The notes beneath the pieces were generated by a model that was not told where the DNA came from, searched no databases, and worked only from the letters and a program-made list of their open reading frames with translations. This document shows, piece after piece, positions 11,693 through 24,205 of a stretch of DNA of 64,000 bases (the first letter of the stretch is position 1; each line of letters opens with the position of its first letter). A program made the translations under genes and the position numbers. This DNA is from Tupaia tana (lineage: Eukaryota > Chordata > Mammalia > Scandentia > Tupaiidae), in the NCBI GenBank assembly GCA_026018925.1, contig JAKSZU010000018.1, positions 7,842,320 through 7,906,319 on the forward strand, in the 5' to 3' direction.

Positions 11693-11985
11693 CAGTTTGG
11701 TAACTGCTGGTCATGTGTAGTTACTGAGCACTTGAAATTTGTCAGGTCTTAATCAATGTCAGATTTCAAAGTATGAAAGAAGAACGCAAAGTATCTTCTT
11801 AATCTTTCTTTTTCTTATTGAGTACATATTGAAATGCTGGTGTTTTGCATAAATGGGTTAAAGAAAATATATTTTAGTAAATTTAATTTCACCTGGTTCT
11901 TTTCACTTTTTTTAAAATGTGAGTACTAGAAATTGTACAACTTATCTCTGACTCTCATTCTAGCTCTACTGGATGGGGCTGTTTG
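11693..11985 (+). repeat. Fossil hAT-like DNA transposon
   Basis: 'gtaactgctggtcatgtgta' then 'actgagcacttgaaat', with a terminal 'ctactggatggggctg' that is a decayed 'tattggacagcgctg' inverted terminus. This matches a pan-mammalian hAT-type fossil. The element at 14297-14515 belongs to a related group. Confidence 0.6.
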
Positions 11986-13133
11986 AGAGCAATGTTCTTT
12001 CTTCTGGATGTCGTCATAGGCAGACAGAGACCAAGAACTGCTGCCACCATCTTGCCATCAGCATGAGAGGAATGCCAAGGTAGGCAGGTGGGCAGAGAGA
12101 GGAGACAGAGCCCGAATAAGATGTTCCAAGGACCTCAGCACTTCTATTAATAGGTATGTGACCCACCAAATATGCTTATTGTTCTATCAAGTTCAAAATA
12201 GAATTTTCTCTTGCTTGCTGTTCGAAGCATTATACTTGTATATGCCTTGAGGTTTTGCTTCCTGAGAACTTGGGGAAGTGGTGCACCAAGGTAGGAGTGT
12301 TTAGACTAGAAGAAGGAAGAGAGAGTCTCGTGTCTCCCAGATCTTGTGGCCGAGCTCCAAAAGAACCAGGAAAGTGGAGTGGTTTCAGCCACTAAGAGAT
12401 GGAATATGAAGGTTCTCCTCAGAAAGCCAAATAGCTGATGATGCCATAGGGCTGGGAGCCCCTCTCTGAGGTTAAGCTCCTAAAAAAGGACTGTGGACAA
12501 ATACACATGTCTCCTGGCCTTCAGCATCTTTCCACTAACCCCCAAGAAGAGATGAAGCTTAGTCATCATGAACAAGGAGAACAACTATGCTGGTAGCTTC
12601 TCTTTGCTCCCTCCCAGCACTCCCCACTCTTCTACACCTGCTCTCTGCCCTGGGAAGATTTATCTACCAAAGTTTTGCTCTCTGGCTCTTGTTTGATTCA
12701 GTCAATGGGGAACACCAGCAAGAGATGAAGCGGGAAGGGAGGAAGATGTGGCAAGGGTAGTTGTTCTTTTGGCATCTTCCCTTCAGGTTATTGTGAGCTG
12801 GCTGCATCCCTCAACAACTGCCTGCAAGGTGGTTCCTCCCTCAAACCCCACGCCGGTGCCATGTTCCCACCCTCTCTTGCTCCTTCAGTTCTAGAGATAG
12901 TAATGGTATGCCCTTGCTTCTAACCTTGTGGTTTACTTATACCCTTATCATACAGAGTCAATAGTCTTCTAAATAGTACTCTTCCAAATAGTAGTATAAT
13001 CATAGCCATGTTGATTATACTATTCTTTTTAGGGTCTCTTGTTGAGCTGTGGTGCTTCCAGCTTTCCCACGGTTTTCCTTTGACCAGGATATGATACAAG
13101 GTCACTAAGGTTTTAGACTGGCAATTCTAAAAT
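11986..13133. other. Non-coding stretch, nothing recognised
   Basis: Mixed-composition sequence without a supportable gene, RNA or named repeat. Parts of 12000-12450 may be an eroded LTR, but I could not define its ends. Confidence 0.4.
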
Positions 13134-13144
13134 AAAGGGTGTTT

Positions 13145-13433
13145 TTGGGGACCAGCAGTTGGCATAATGGCTATGTTGCTGGACTCCCATGTAGTCGACT
13201 GCGGTTCAAGTCCCAGACCTTGTGCCTTAAACTCATGCCGGGCATGTGTGTGTGTGTGTGCCCAAGATCTCGAGAGGAGAATAGAAGAGAAGGGATTGTG
13301 GCATGGCCATCCCTCCTGGGACGTGATTTTTCACTTTCTGTCTCTCTGTCTCTCTCTGTCTTTCTGGCAAGCACATGTGCCTTATAGTAAACACCCCTCA
13401 AAAAAAAAAAAAAAAAGAAAAAAAGAAAAAGAA
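13145..13433 (+). repeat. tRNA-derived SINE
   Basis: From 'ggggaccagcagttggcataatgg' region to a mixed A/G tail ending near 13433. The short flank 'aaagggt' occurs on both sides (13134-13140 and about 13433-13439). The B box reads 'ggttcaagtcc', and about half of the CpGs are decayed. Confidence 0.88.
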
Positions 13434-13439
13434 AAGGGT

Positions 13440-14290
13440 ATTCTCTGAACAGAGAGGTAACTGGTGAATAAGTACAAAAGATGAAGGAAGTTGACTTAAA
13501 GAATAAGTCACATGGGTAGGGAGAGAGATGGACTCTCCCAGCTGATGGCGACTTGATTTTGGACGGTCAGGTTGGCGAGTCAAGGAGTGCACATCAGAAT
13601 GTCCTGATCTTCAGTCTGGCTTGTGACTGCAAAGTCTACCTGCAAATTACCATCATGTTTGTGTCTTTAGCTGCTTCATAGTATTTCTAGAATCCTGTTT
13701 GAAACAGTCCAAATATACAGTGATTTTTATATTGAATAAGATCTCTGAGAATGCCACGAGGATCGAACCACAGTTTCAGAGCAGATGTTAATTATTTACG
13801 ACTTTGGCAGGTGACCAAGTGATACCATCTGGTTCAGCCCAGCCCCAAAATGGGAGCTTAGAAAACTTAAACTTGTATATTCTTACCTCTCCCTCTCAGC
13901 TCTGTTACACTTCTTTCTTCTTCTCCTTCTTACAATCCTCGGTGTCTATTGACTGAGCAGCTTTCAAACATCAGGTATCCCTTTGTGTGCTATGTACACA
14001 AGACTTTTGTGAAATAAAATCATAACTAAAAATTATAACTAGCATTTATTTCTTTAATATTTTCTTTAAACCAATTTGCTTGTTTTGTTTGTTTGTTTAA
14101 GTATACATTCCTTAAATGTCTTGTCCTAAACAATGATATGCATAAACTCTAGATTTGCTAAGTGACTTACAATGTTCCTATTACAATCCCTATGCACAGA
14201 TACACATCAATGCTAACAAGAAAATATGTACATCAAATAAGTCATCCCAGGGACCGCCTAATCTCTGCGTCTTCAGTTCAGGACACACAT
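13440..14290. other. Non-coding stretch, nothing recognised
   Basis: AT-rich, no gene or named repeat. A small (TTTG)n run is at about 14080-14098. Confidence 0.4.
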
Positions 14291-14296
14291 GGTCAG

Positions 14297-14515
14297 ACAG
14301 GGTCAGGACCAGCCCAGGCCAGCAGAACTCTATGTGGTAATGGAAATGTCTATGTCTCTACTGCCTGCTCCAGCAGCCATGACCCACACGGAGCAACAGA
14401 AATGTGGCAAATGCAACTGTGCAGCTGAACTTTTTAGATTTAATTTTAATTAAAGCAAATGTGAATGTCAAGAACCCCATGTGATAGAGGCAAACATATT
14501 GGACAGTATAGCTCT
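14297..14515. repeat. Fossil hAT-like non-autonomous transposon
   Basis: It runs from 'cagcagaactctatgtgg' (a decayed 'cagcgctgtccaata' edge) through an AT-rich centre 'tttagatttaattttaatta' to 'atattggacagtata'. This is the terminal-inverted layout of a well-known pan-mammalian hAT fossil. The family name is not certain. Confidence 0.6.
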
Positions 14516-14849
14516 GGTGAATCTGCATTTAAAAAAAAATCATAGCAGAAGGAATGAGACTTGGACCAGACATTGCATGAGTACATTATATCATTTTTTT
14601 ATTTGTTCCTAAGAATGCTGGGAGGGAAGTAGCACCTCATTCCATTCTGGTGCTAGGCACAACTCAAAGATGGGAGAGTTTTTCATTGCATCCTTAAGCA
14701 CACAAACAATGGAGCCATCCTGTTATTTACAGAGAGCTCACCAGAGCAAGCTGCAAGTGAGGATATTGTCGTCCAATCCCAACTAGACTCAAGATTTAAA
14801 AGGTTGACATTTCTTTTTCCCTTCTCTTTCTTTTTTTAAACACCCAGCC

Positions 14850-15560
14850 CTCCTCATTAACCAGATATCTTTATTCTCTAAATATTTACCACCCAAATGA
14901 AATTTACAGTTTAATTTGCTGTATAAAATCATTTATTGACTGATAAACCTCATTACTAAGCTCCAGCACAGCCCCTGGTACTCCCGACAGTTTTAATTCT
15001 TGTAGCAGCAGGCTACTGCACGAGAAAAACAATCCTGTCAAATGAACGGCGGGGGTCTAAATTATTCAAATACACTAAATCCATGCAGAACCGTTCCCCT
15101 GCTCATATTTTTTCCTTTGGAGCCAACAATTAACTGGCGATATTCTAACTTAAACAATGACAGCCATTCTGAAAGAATTCTGGGAACAGGGAACATTCCA
15201 CCTTCCCAAGTGTTCTGCAGTTCCTGGGGGCTCCCAAGGAGCAGCCTTTAGAGTCCCCGTGGAAAGGGGAGGTTTTCTCTGCCTAAACACCTCTGCTCTT
15301 CAGAGAACACCGGCCTGCTTCCTAGGTGAGAGACTGCATTTTGGGTGTTACGGTGGGCATGTCTGTGAACGTATCTGACATCGAGACCAGGTGCACACAC
15401 CAGCCTGCAATTAGTTAATTGCCCATATACCTTTCTGCCTGTGGGAGGAAAAAATGCCTCCAGTTTTCTATCTGCACATTCAACTAAACTTAATTACTGA
15501 GCTACTGAGTCAGAAGACAGGCCCTCCTAACTGAACCTACAAAACAGAAAATTTAAAAAA
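14850..15560. other. Repeat-free island, candidate conserved non-coding element
   Basis: About 700 bp with no recognisable repeat, mixed GC, retained CpGs (for example 'aacggcgggggtc') and homeodomain-type sites, notably the near-palindrome GCAATTAGTTAATTGC at 15407-15422. Small ORFs at 15042-15251 and 15157-15378 overlap in different frames and show no protein features. The function is inferred from composition only. Confidence 0.4.
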
Positions 15561-15845
15561 AAAAATCCTCTACAAATGGTCTTAGATACAGAAGAACACA
15601 TAGCAGGAAGCCCTCTCACATCTGGGAAAAATATCTTTCTCACCATGTTAGTTCTCGGTCACAGTCTGTACCCTAATAGCCTTGGGTATTGGTGGACATT
15701 GTTTCTTTATCTAGTCCCCAAAGAGTGTGACCCCTAGCAGTGGTGGGCCTCAGGTTTGATACTCAATGTCCAAGTCTCTCACAGGGGAAAGAAGTTAAGA
15801 TGTTGATCTTGACTGTTAAAGCATGCATTCATTCACTCTTTTATA

Positions 15846-16112
15846 ATTTTTCTTTTTTTTGGAGAGGTTTTTGCTATAGGGTGTGTGCGCTCGCCAGAAA
15901 GACAGAGAAAGACAGAGAGATAGAAAGCGGGAAATTACCCTCCTCCCAGGGGGGATGGCCATGCTGCAATCCCTTCTCCATTCTCCTCTCAGGATCTTGG
16001 GCATGCACGTACATGCACCTGGCATGAGTTTAAGCCACCAGGTCCAGGACTCGAACCGCGGTCGACTACATGGGAGTCCAGCGTCATAGCCATTACGCTA
16101 ACTGCTGGTCCT
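15846..16112 (-). repeat. tRNA-derived SINE with 10-bp TSD
   Basis: Reversed copy from 'agaggtttttgctataggg' to 'actgctggtcct'. 'ctcttttata' flanks it at 15836-15845 and 16113-16122. The head keeps 'cgcggtcgac', so it is fairly young. Confidence 0.92.
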
Positions 16113-16249
16113 CTCTTTTATAAAATATTAAGGGTCAACTATCTGCAAAACACTTGGCTCATAGGAAGTATCATGGTGCTTAAGGTGGAAAGGAAGGCCA
16201 CAGAATGACACTTAGTAAAAAAATAATCCTAAACCCATTGTATTGGGGT

Positions 16250-16422
16250 TGATTAGAATGTGTGAACCACAAAAACCTCTGAGACTTGTTTCAAATGCAG
16301 TAGAATTAAGGCTCACCTTTAGCAGACTGAGTCAGAATCTCTGAATGGAACCCAGGAATCTGCATTCTCCCAAGCTTTCCCAGGTGATTCTCAGCACTTC
16401 AAAGTTTGAGAGCATCTGCTTC
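16250..16422 (+). repeat. MER5A-like hAT fragment
   Basis: 'gagtcagaatctctgaatgg', then 'aggaatctgcattctccc' and 'caggtgattctcagcacttc' match the MER5A consensus as I remember it. Confidence 0.65.
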
Positions 16423-16720
16423 CCTCTTGCCAGATGAAAGATACACACCAGAGAGCATCGGGCAATGACAGCCATCATAGAAAAGCTGGTGTCAGTGGTA
16501 TAGACAGGCAGCCAGCAAATACTGGTAAGGGACACATTCAGTGCCATACCCAGGGTCCCCTTCAGAGAAGGACAGAGCCAAAGAAGAGAAGAAGGGGCTG
16601 CGTCACCCAGATCCCTTCGCACAACTCCAGGGCACCTTCCTTATCCTAAAGGACAGCAGCCCCGCCCAGGCCGATCATGGTGGCTGCTCTTGTCTTTTTA
16701 TTTTCTCATAGTTCTGCTTA

Positions 16721-16993
16721 GTATTATTATTCTTCTTTTGGAGAGGTTTTTGCTATAGGGTGTGTGCGCTGGCCAGAAGGCCAGAAAGACAGAGAGAACA
16801 GACAGACAGCGAGAAATCATCTCCCCGGGGGGATGGCCACACCGCAATCCCTTCTCCGCCATTCTCCTCTTGGGATCTTGGGCACGCACACACACGTGCC
16901 TGGCATGAGTTTAAGCCACATGGTCCGGAACTCAAACTGAGGTCAACTACATGGGAGTCCAGCGACATAGCCATTACACCAACTGCTGGTCCC
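16721..16993 (-). repeat. tRNA-derived SINE at the edge of an old L1
   Basis: Reversed copy ending 'aactgctggtccc'. The duplication is 'agttctgctta' (16710-16720) and 'agctctgctta' (16994-17004), one mismatch. The downstream flank reads directly into the L1M-type sequence at 17005, so the SINE landed in or at the edge of that element. Confidence 0.9.
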
Positions 16994-17004
16994 AGCTCTG
17001 CTTA

Positions 17005-17386
17005 TTTTTAAGAATGTTTTCTTTTACAATAGTCTCATATTGTGGAAAAGCTGCAAGGAGAGTGCAGCTTCTATGTACCTTGCATGCTGTGTCCCCTCTT
17101 TTTAACATCTTAGCTTTAGTGCAGCCCATTTTGTAGGAATTAAAAGAATCGGTACTGGTACACTATTATTCGCTAATCTCTACAATTTGCTTGGATTTCT
17201 TTACTTTTTAATTTGATATCCTTTTCTTTTTTTTCATCTAGGATCCCACATGACATCCAACATTCATGTCTCTAATACCTCTTCGCTGTGATAGTTTCTC
17301 AGATTTCCCTTGTTTTTGATAGCTTTGACATTTTGAGGAGGATTCATTAGCTATTTTGTAGAATGCCCTTGAACTGGGGTTTGTCT

Positions 17387-17422
<36 letters not shown>

Positions 17423-18620
17423 TGACTGGATCTGGGTTACAGGTTTTGGGAGGAAGAACACAGATATAAAGTGCCATTTTATCACATCTCATTACATCAA
17501 AGGTATGTACTATCAAGCTGACTTAGTGATCTTGACCTTGGTCACCTGCATAAGGCTTGTTTTCAGGTTTCTCCACAGCAAAGTTACTTTTTTCCCTTCC
17601 TTTTTCTACTGTTCTCTTTATAAGGAAGTCACTAAGTGCAGTATTCACTTATGGGCTGGAGACCATGCTCTACCTCCTTGAGTACAGAGTACTGAAAACT
17701 TACCCAGAATTCTTCTGTATGGGAGATTTGCATATCCTCCTTAATTTATCTGTTTAACCAATCATGTATTTGTGTCCAGGTGAATCAATAGAAATTTATG
17801 TTATATTTTGTATTATAACTCAATATTACATTGTTTACTTTTCTTGCTCAAATTATTCCAGCTTTGGTTATTGGGAGGTCTCTTAGTTAGCTCCCGTGTT
17901 CTTTTGGCATGCCGTATAGTTTCATCCTTGGAGTATATCTTTATTTTCTAACATAGCAGGGTGCTCCAGTCTCATCTCGTTATTTCCTTCCCAATTTTAG
18001 AATCAGACATTGTTCTAAGGAGACTTGATTTCTTTATTGGAGGGTGATATTTAGAAACCAAGATCTAGATATTGGGTGTTCTCATTACTACTGGACTATC
18101 ATTGCTTCTACGTTCTCCCAGAACTAAGAAATAGAGTGTACATAAGCTTACGTAGCTACACCAATGTCTATATCCACATCATATCCATGTCTATCTACCT
18201 ATCTATCCCTCTCAAAGCTAAACATGAGTCCATACCGACGCCTCTAACTAATCCATTACCATATGGATCACTCTGGCCTTTCCTCCCTTGCTTATCTGTA
18301 CTGTTTCATTCCAGCAGCAGGAAGCCTGACTCCCCTTGTCTGCCTCTCACTTGCTTATTTGTTAATTTCAGTATGTACGAGGGGACTTCAAATCATTTAT
18401 GACAATATGCAAGTCAAGTGCAAGTTTACTTTGGTGCAAAAATTTGTTTTGAAATCCATACATAATTTTTTCATAATACACATTTTTCTGAAGCTTTTGG
18501 AAGCCCCCTGATATACAATACATAGTGGCTTCAGAATGAGCTTGTACTCTCATGATGTCTCCCCTTTTATGTAATATCCATTTCTAATCAAAGTGGTGTC
18601 TGTTGCCTGCAACACACCTC
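17005..18620. repeat. Ancient L1 (L1M-type) terminal region
   Basis: A long collinear match to an old L1 non-coding terminal region: 'tgtggaaaagctgcaaggag', 'ttctcagatttcccttgttt', 'aaagtgccattttatcacat', 'ttattccagctttggttatt'. It is interrupted by a T tract (17391-17419) that replaces consensus sequence and by a mariner-like MITE (18378-18511). I am sure of the element but not of its orientation. Confidence 0.7.
18378..18511. mobile_element. Mariner-like MITE inserted in old L1
   Basis: A 134-bp element with terminal inverted repeats 'gaggggacttcaaa' and (reverse complement of the end) 'cagggggcttccaaa'. It is flanked by TA on both sides (18376-18377, 18512-18513), the target duplication typical of Tc1/mariner elements. 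It has no transposase. A related copy is at 50469. Confidence 0.75.
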
Positions 18621-19955
18621 AGGATACTCTGGTCGCAGCAATTATTTACCACACCAGAGACATGGTGAGTGCCGAGGGCCTCCTTTCCGTTCTCTGATCT
18701 GTCCTTTCAGGTCGTGGCTCAGCTCCCACTGCAGCCACTCCAGAGTCTGCTCCAAATCTACAACAGCTGCCTCTGCCTTCCCAGGCCATATGGAGATATC
18801 AGTATCCATTCGAGAATCTCTTCACACCTAGGTCTGTACTAGGAATATTGATACAGAGATTAATGCAAGAGGGTCCTATTTCCAGTAGCCCTGGGTCTAA
18901 TTGAGGTGGGGAGTGGGCCTGGCCCTTATTACTATTTTTATCATTGTCAGTTTACTTCTGTAAGTGCCACCACACAAAGGAGTGTTAAATGGCACAGGGT
19001 CTCAGAGGACAGAGCTCTCATCTTAGCTAGGACATGTGGAAAAGTTTCATAAAGGAGGCAACTCTTCAACTAAGTCCTGAAGAGATGATTAATGCTTTGA
19101 TCATGAATCTAGAGGGTTTCTAGTATGGGTTGGGCATTGGGAACAAATGCAGGAAAACAAAACCAAACCAAACCAAAAAAAAAAAATAAAAACAAAAACC
19201 AGACAAGGTCATTGGTCTCACAGAGACTCCGGTTAAGTAAGGGATTCAGGCATTTAGTCTCGTAAGTGACAGTTAGTCAGGGGGGACCTGGTGTCTCAGT
19301 CCTGGGATTTTGCCTGCAAAGTTTTTCCTTCAGTTCTCACATCTCCACTTCCATCAAGCCCCTCTGGGAAGGTGCTCTGCGAAGGTTTCAAAGCCCCTGG
19401 CTTACCTAGAGCTGTGTGCTGATTCCCGCATTATCAGCACAGGAGAGAGGGGAGGGGACACGGGTGCCAAGTGGGACAACATCCATTTGATCCTTTTTAT
19501 ATGTAAATGTGACTTTAAATAATATTTTGTAATGACCTGCATTCTTGTTAGCAAATATCTCTTGATGATTTATGTTTCTTTCTGCAATTACGAGAGCCTA
19601 GTGATCCTTGTTAATTAATGCCAAAGAGGATTTTTCAGCACCTCATTAAAGGTTTTCCCTTTCAGGACACCCGAAGCTCTCCTGAACAGCCAGGGGCAGA
19701 GAAAACCATTTTCTTGTGGGTTAAAACACATCTTTTGATCCCCCACTCTTCCTTTTCTTCCTGTTATTCTTTTTCTTATAATTCCTTTTTTTTTTTTTTT
19801 TTCGCTTGGTTTAAGTCTCCTCTTCTTCATCCTAAGCCCTCTTCTTCTCTCTTTTTCCTTTGATTCCAAATCATATCATAGTTGCTTCTGGATGTTCTGA
19901 AACATTGTTTTAAACATGTAAAATGCCATCAGTGTGTTCGCCCTTTCTCCTGGAA

Positions 19956-19993
<38 letters not shown>

Positions 19994-20200
19994 ATTTAAT
20001 TCAATATTTCTCTTGGACAAGTTTGGGTTGAGAGTCTTTTCTGTTCCAAGTTCCCTTTCAGGTATGGAGGACACAATAATGAACCAGAGTAGTACCTTGT
20101 AGGTAAGGCTAAGTTCTGTCCTGTAAAAATACCTTAATGAATGAATAAATGAACGGTGGCTTCTGTGGTCCAGTAAATTGTGTATACACTCTTCTAGGGG
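18621..20200. other. Non-coding stretch with one TAAT-rich repeat-poor segment
   Basis: No gene. A vague L2-like segment may lie at 18985-19145. About 19310-19680 is free of known repeats and has homeodomain-type 'gttaattaatgcc', so it is a weak candidate regulatory element. T tracts lie at 19785-19802 and 19961-19990. The K/R-rich ORF at 19615-19869 is a low-complexity artefact. Confidence 0.4.
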
Positions 20201-20204
20201 ATTC

Positions 20205-20425
20205 CCAGACTAAGGTCTGCAGGTCAAATCCTGCTCATTCTTTCTTCGTAAATAAAATATTATTGGCACATAGCCACACCCATTCATTTGCATATTATTC
20301 AGGACTGTTTGGCCTCTACAATGGCAGCGTTGAGCAATTACAATGAAGACTAGCCTGCAAAGCTGTAAATATTTACTCTCTGGCCTTTTACAGAAAAAGT
20401 TCATGGACTCCTGCTCTATTCCATC
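20205..20425 (+). repeat. Ancient repeat with 'gtaaataaaatattattgg' core
   Basis: Second copy of the element at 9025: 'aaggtctgcaggtcaaatcc', then the core, 'cacatagccacacccattca', and 'ctggccttttacagaaaaag'. Confidence 0.7.
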
Positions 20426-21395
20426 ACTAGAGATTCTGAGTGCCTGTTTTAAGAATCTGGAGAACTCTGCAGTGAGGAACTTGCTTACTTTGCTCCCATT
20501 TGTTTTTTTTTTTTCTCCCCAAATGTGTTTGATCATAGAACTCTCTCTAGCCACTTTTAAAAATAAATTAATGTAGGGACATTTCCCCTGTATTTAATAT
20601 TCGGCTTGGAAAGTTCTTTTTATCTGCCTGAGTTCTGTTTTTGTCACTACTCAGCTTACTGTCTTTTGGCTGGGCTTTAAACAGAACTAAGCATTTTACC
20701 ACTAGACCACACTCATCTACCCTCTTGTCCTCAGTGAAAATACCTTCCACTCAAGCATGAGAGCAGGGATTCTCCTTGGCTCCAATAGACACTCTTTTAT
20801 TTTGCTAGGAATGGTGGTGTGTAGAGCCCAAGTCTTGGCAAAACAAGATTGACTGGTTGTCTATCCATGATTGTCTGCTTTTGCCTCATCTCAAAGAAAA
20901 CATGCTTGAATTCTGGTTCATTTTCCTGAGCATTGTTAAAGCTGAGATTAAGGTGGGATGTCTGAAGATCAGCTAAACCTGAAGAGTCATGGCAATGTCA
21001 AAAGTCCCAGAGAACACAGATTCCCCAGACTCCAGAAAGGACCTGGGAGAACTATGGCAAGGAAGTCACTCTCCCTTATCCTGCAAGGAAAGAAGTGACG
21101 TGGGGAGGGAAAAGACTTGAATTGGGTTTTGGCCTTCGGAGAGTATGAGGAAAGAAGAATTGGGTTGCCTGCTACTTTCTAGCTATGCTCATAAATGAGG
21201 CCTACAGGGAATGCTGGGTACCACAGCAGGGTCTGGGGCAGATAGCTCTTCACTAGGGTTGTGGGGCACATAGTCAATGGGTAGATATCAGCCACAGAAA
21301 GGAGAGGAATACACTGTCAGAGCCAGGTCACTAACCATGGGTCTAAGGGGTCAGATTGAAATCAAGAGGCAGTGTAAGTGTGGCAGGCACAACTG
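20426..21395. other. Non-coding stretch, nothing recognised
   Basis: No gene, RNA or named repeat is supported. Confidence 0.4.
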
Positions 21396-21399
21396 TGAA

Positions 21400-22200
21400 A
21401 GGATATTTTCCCTTCAGTCCCCAAGAGTGCCTGCTCTAATCCTCAAGAACATGAATATTATGGGTGTTACTTCCATGATTATGTTACATCACAGCAATTA
21501 AGGTTACTGACCCATTGACCTTAAGATAGAGAGACTAGTGGTAATTTCCAGTGGGGTAGGAGAACTCAGAACAACGACCCAACTCATGAGAAGATTTTTT
21601 TTTTTTTTTTTGAAAAGGTTTTTGCTACAGAGCACATGCACTCGCCAGAAAGACAGGCAGAAACAGAAAGCAAGAAATCACCCCTCAGGGGGAATGGCCA
21701 TGCCTCAATCCCTTCTCCTCTATTCTCCTCTTGGGATCTTGGGCACGCACATGCGCCCAGCGTGAGTTTAAGCCACCAGGTCCAGGACTCAAACTGCAGT
21801 AAACTACATGGGAGTCCAGTGACATAGCCTTTATGCCATTTGCTGGTCCCTCAAGAGAAGATTTGATGCATCATTATTGGCTCTGAAGATGAAGGGAACC
21901 ATGTGCAAAGACAGAATACCCTCTTGTAGCTGAGAGCAACTCTCTCTGACAACCAGCAAGAAGATGGGCACCTCAGTTCTATGATCACAAGGAACTGAAT
22001 TCTGTCAACAACCTCAATGATCCTGGAAGTGCATTCTTTTTCAGAGTCTACAGAGAGCACCCAATCTACCTTGATCTCAGCCTTGTAAGATCCTGAGAAA
22101 ACACAACCATGCCATCCTGTACCTCTGACCTGCAGAGCCATGAGCTATGAAGTATGTCTTGTTGCAGCTGCCAAGTTTGAGGTCATTTGCTGTACATCAG
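21400..22200. repeat. MaLR/MLT1-like LTR remnant split by a SINE
   Basis: 'gtgttacttccatgattatg' and 'gttactgacccattgacctt' before the SINE, and 'ggctctgaagatgaagg', 'ccttgatctcagccttgtaa' and 'tacctctgacctgcagagcc' after it, follow the order of an MLT1-type LTR. It is diverged and the ends are approximate. Confidence 0.5.
21598..21849 (-). repeat. tRNA-derived SINE with 15-bp TSD
   Basis: Reversed copy, T tract to 'tttgctggtccc'. 'ctcatgagaagattt' (21583-21597) and 'ctcaagagaagattt' (21850-21864) differ at one base. It splits the LTR remnant around it. Confidence 0.92.
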
Positions 22201-22546
22201 TAGACTACTATCACAATAAGCAAAACATCAAGATGGACAATCACTTATGAGTGTTAAAGGGCACATGTGATCTTGGGTTTGTAGCATTCCTATCTTTGTA
22301 AACAAGCACTTTTCTCTTCCATAGAAATCCTAGAAGAATTAGAGTAGAATCCAGGTTACAACTCCTTTGAAGTTTACATCATTCTTCCACCTGACTCCAG
22401 GAGTTGGTATCAGACCAAGGTTTTGCTAATGACAGGATTCCATCCCCTGAGTCACACTGACCAGTTTAGGGGTGAGTCTATAACACAAGTAGGAAAAACA
22501 AGAATTATTGGGAAGAATTTCTTTGAGCTCTTGAGCCATTAAGACT
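22201..22546. other. Non-coding stretch, nothing recognised
   Basis: No feature that I can support. Confidence 0.4.
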
Positions 22547-22797
22547 AGGGGCCAGCAAGTGCCATGGTGGTTAAGGATCTGGAGTCTCACATGGTTGACC
22601 ACGTTCAGGTCCTGGACCTGGTGGCTTGAATATCACACTGGGTTTGTGTGAATGCACAAAATACTGAGAGGAGAATGGAGGAGAAGAGATTGTGGTGTGA
22701 CCATTCCCTCTGGAGAGTGATTTCTCACTTTCCCTCTCTCTGTCTCTCTCTGGAAAGCATAAGCGTCCAATGGCAAAAACCTAAAAAAGAAAAAATA
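22547..22797 (+). repeat. tRNA-derived SINE, older copy
   Basis: 'ggggccagcaagtgccatgg' head, degenerate B box 'cgttcaggtcctgg', body and 'ccaatggcaaaaacctaaaa' end. CpG-poor. Confidence 0.8.
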
Positions 22798-22934
22798 ACT
22801 GTACAAGTTTTTTTCCAATACTTGGAGAAAGTTTTCCTAAGAATGAAGCAAACAGAGAAAAACAATTGGCAGCTAGGGTGGTAAAGACAGAAACTCCATC
22901 CAACCATGCCTGAAGCAAAAGACATTGAACTTTT

Positions 22935-23190
22935 GGGACCAGCAGATGATGTAATGGTTATTGTTGCTGGACTCCCATGTAGTTGACTGCAGTTTAAGTC
23001 CCAGACCTGGTGGCTTAAAACTCATGCCAGGCATGTGTGTGTATGCCCGAGACCCCAGGAGAATAGAGGAGAAGGAATTGTGGCATGGCCATCCCCCTAG
23101 GGGGTGATTGCTCGCTTTCTATCTCTCTATCTCTCCAGTGAAGGCACATACCCTATAGCAAAAATATCTCTCTTAAATTAAAAAGTAAAA
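22935..23190 (+). repeat. tRNA-derived SINE
   Basis: 'gggaccagcagatgatgtaa' head, B box decayed to 'agtttaagtcc', end 'cctatagcaaaaatatctct'. Intermediate age. Confidence 0.85.
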
Positions 23191-23525
23191 GAAATTGTAA
23201 TTTTAAGATATATGAGGTTGTTTCATTTATTGTTTTGTTTTCTGCTTCTTTGTTATTATTATTTGTTTTGCTTTAGTTACTTTAAATTGGGTTTCTGAAA
23301 ATAGCTTCAGCTATTGCTCATGTTAAAATGGAGTTGTGAGTCATACTGTTCTCTGAAATGTTTCTGTCTTTGTAACAGGTTGAATCTTATCACACGCCCC
23401 CAAATTACACCAAGCATTATGGAATGAGTAAACAGACCTGTCATCTGTCAGTCAGGATCTAGTCTTGGTTTTGCCACTAACTCTCAATATGTGACTATAA
23501 GCATTTCATTGCTTCTATTTTCTTA

Positions 23526-23813
23526 TTCTTTTCTTTTCTTTTCTTTTTTTTCTTTTTTTTTTTTTTTTTTTTTTTTTTGTTTTTAGAGGTTTTTGCTTTA
23601 ATGTACATGTGCTCACCAGAGAGGGAAAGTGAGAGAATCACCACCCCCCCACCCACGCCGCAGTCCCATCTCTATCTCCATTCTCTTCCCAGGATCTTGG
23701 GCATGCACGCACATGCACCCAGTGTGATTTTCAAGCCACCAGGTCTAGGAGTCTAACTGAGGTTGACCATGTGGGGATCCAATGATGTAACTGCTATGCC
23801 ATCGGCTAGCCCC
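23526..23813 (-). repeat. tRNA-derived SINE with long T tract
   Basis: Reversed copy. A (TTTTC)n and T run at about 23526-23578 is its tail, followed by 'agaggtttttgctttaatg' and a degraded head 'gccatcggctagcccc'. Confidence 0.8.
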
Positions 23814-24029
23814 CTCCTTTATTTTATTTCTCCATGCAAGGGTTGATTGGAAATGACTGAGGCCCTGAAGGTCCGCTAACACCATGTGACATGTATGATT
23901 CCTTGGATTTACACCTACCATCAGACTCTCTAACTGATGCATAACTCTATGAGAACATCTAATGGATATTCGGAGTCATTCGTTACATCAATTTATAACA
24001 ATAATATATTCCAGAGTTCCATGGTACAC

Positions 24030-24205
24030 AAGGATCTTCCATGAATATGAGGCACTTTGCTTTTTCTAATTACCCAATGAGTATTGTTACCCACATTTCA
24101 TGGAAGAAGTGGCCAAAATTTGGAGAAGTAAAGTGACTTTACAGAACTAAGTAGCAGAGCTAGGATGAAAGCTGAGAGTCCAGCTCTAAAGCACTGGCCC
24201 TTTTG
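24030..24205 (-). repeat. MIR element
   Basis: 'acccacatttcatggaagaa', then 'gagaagtaaagtgacttt' and 'agtagcagagctaggatga' are the reverse-complement MIR core. Confidence 0.75.
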
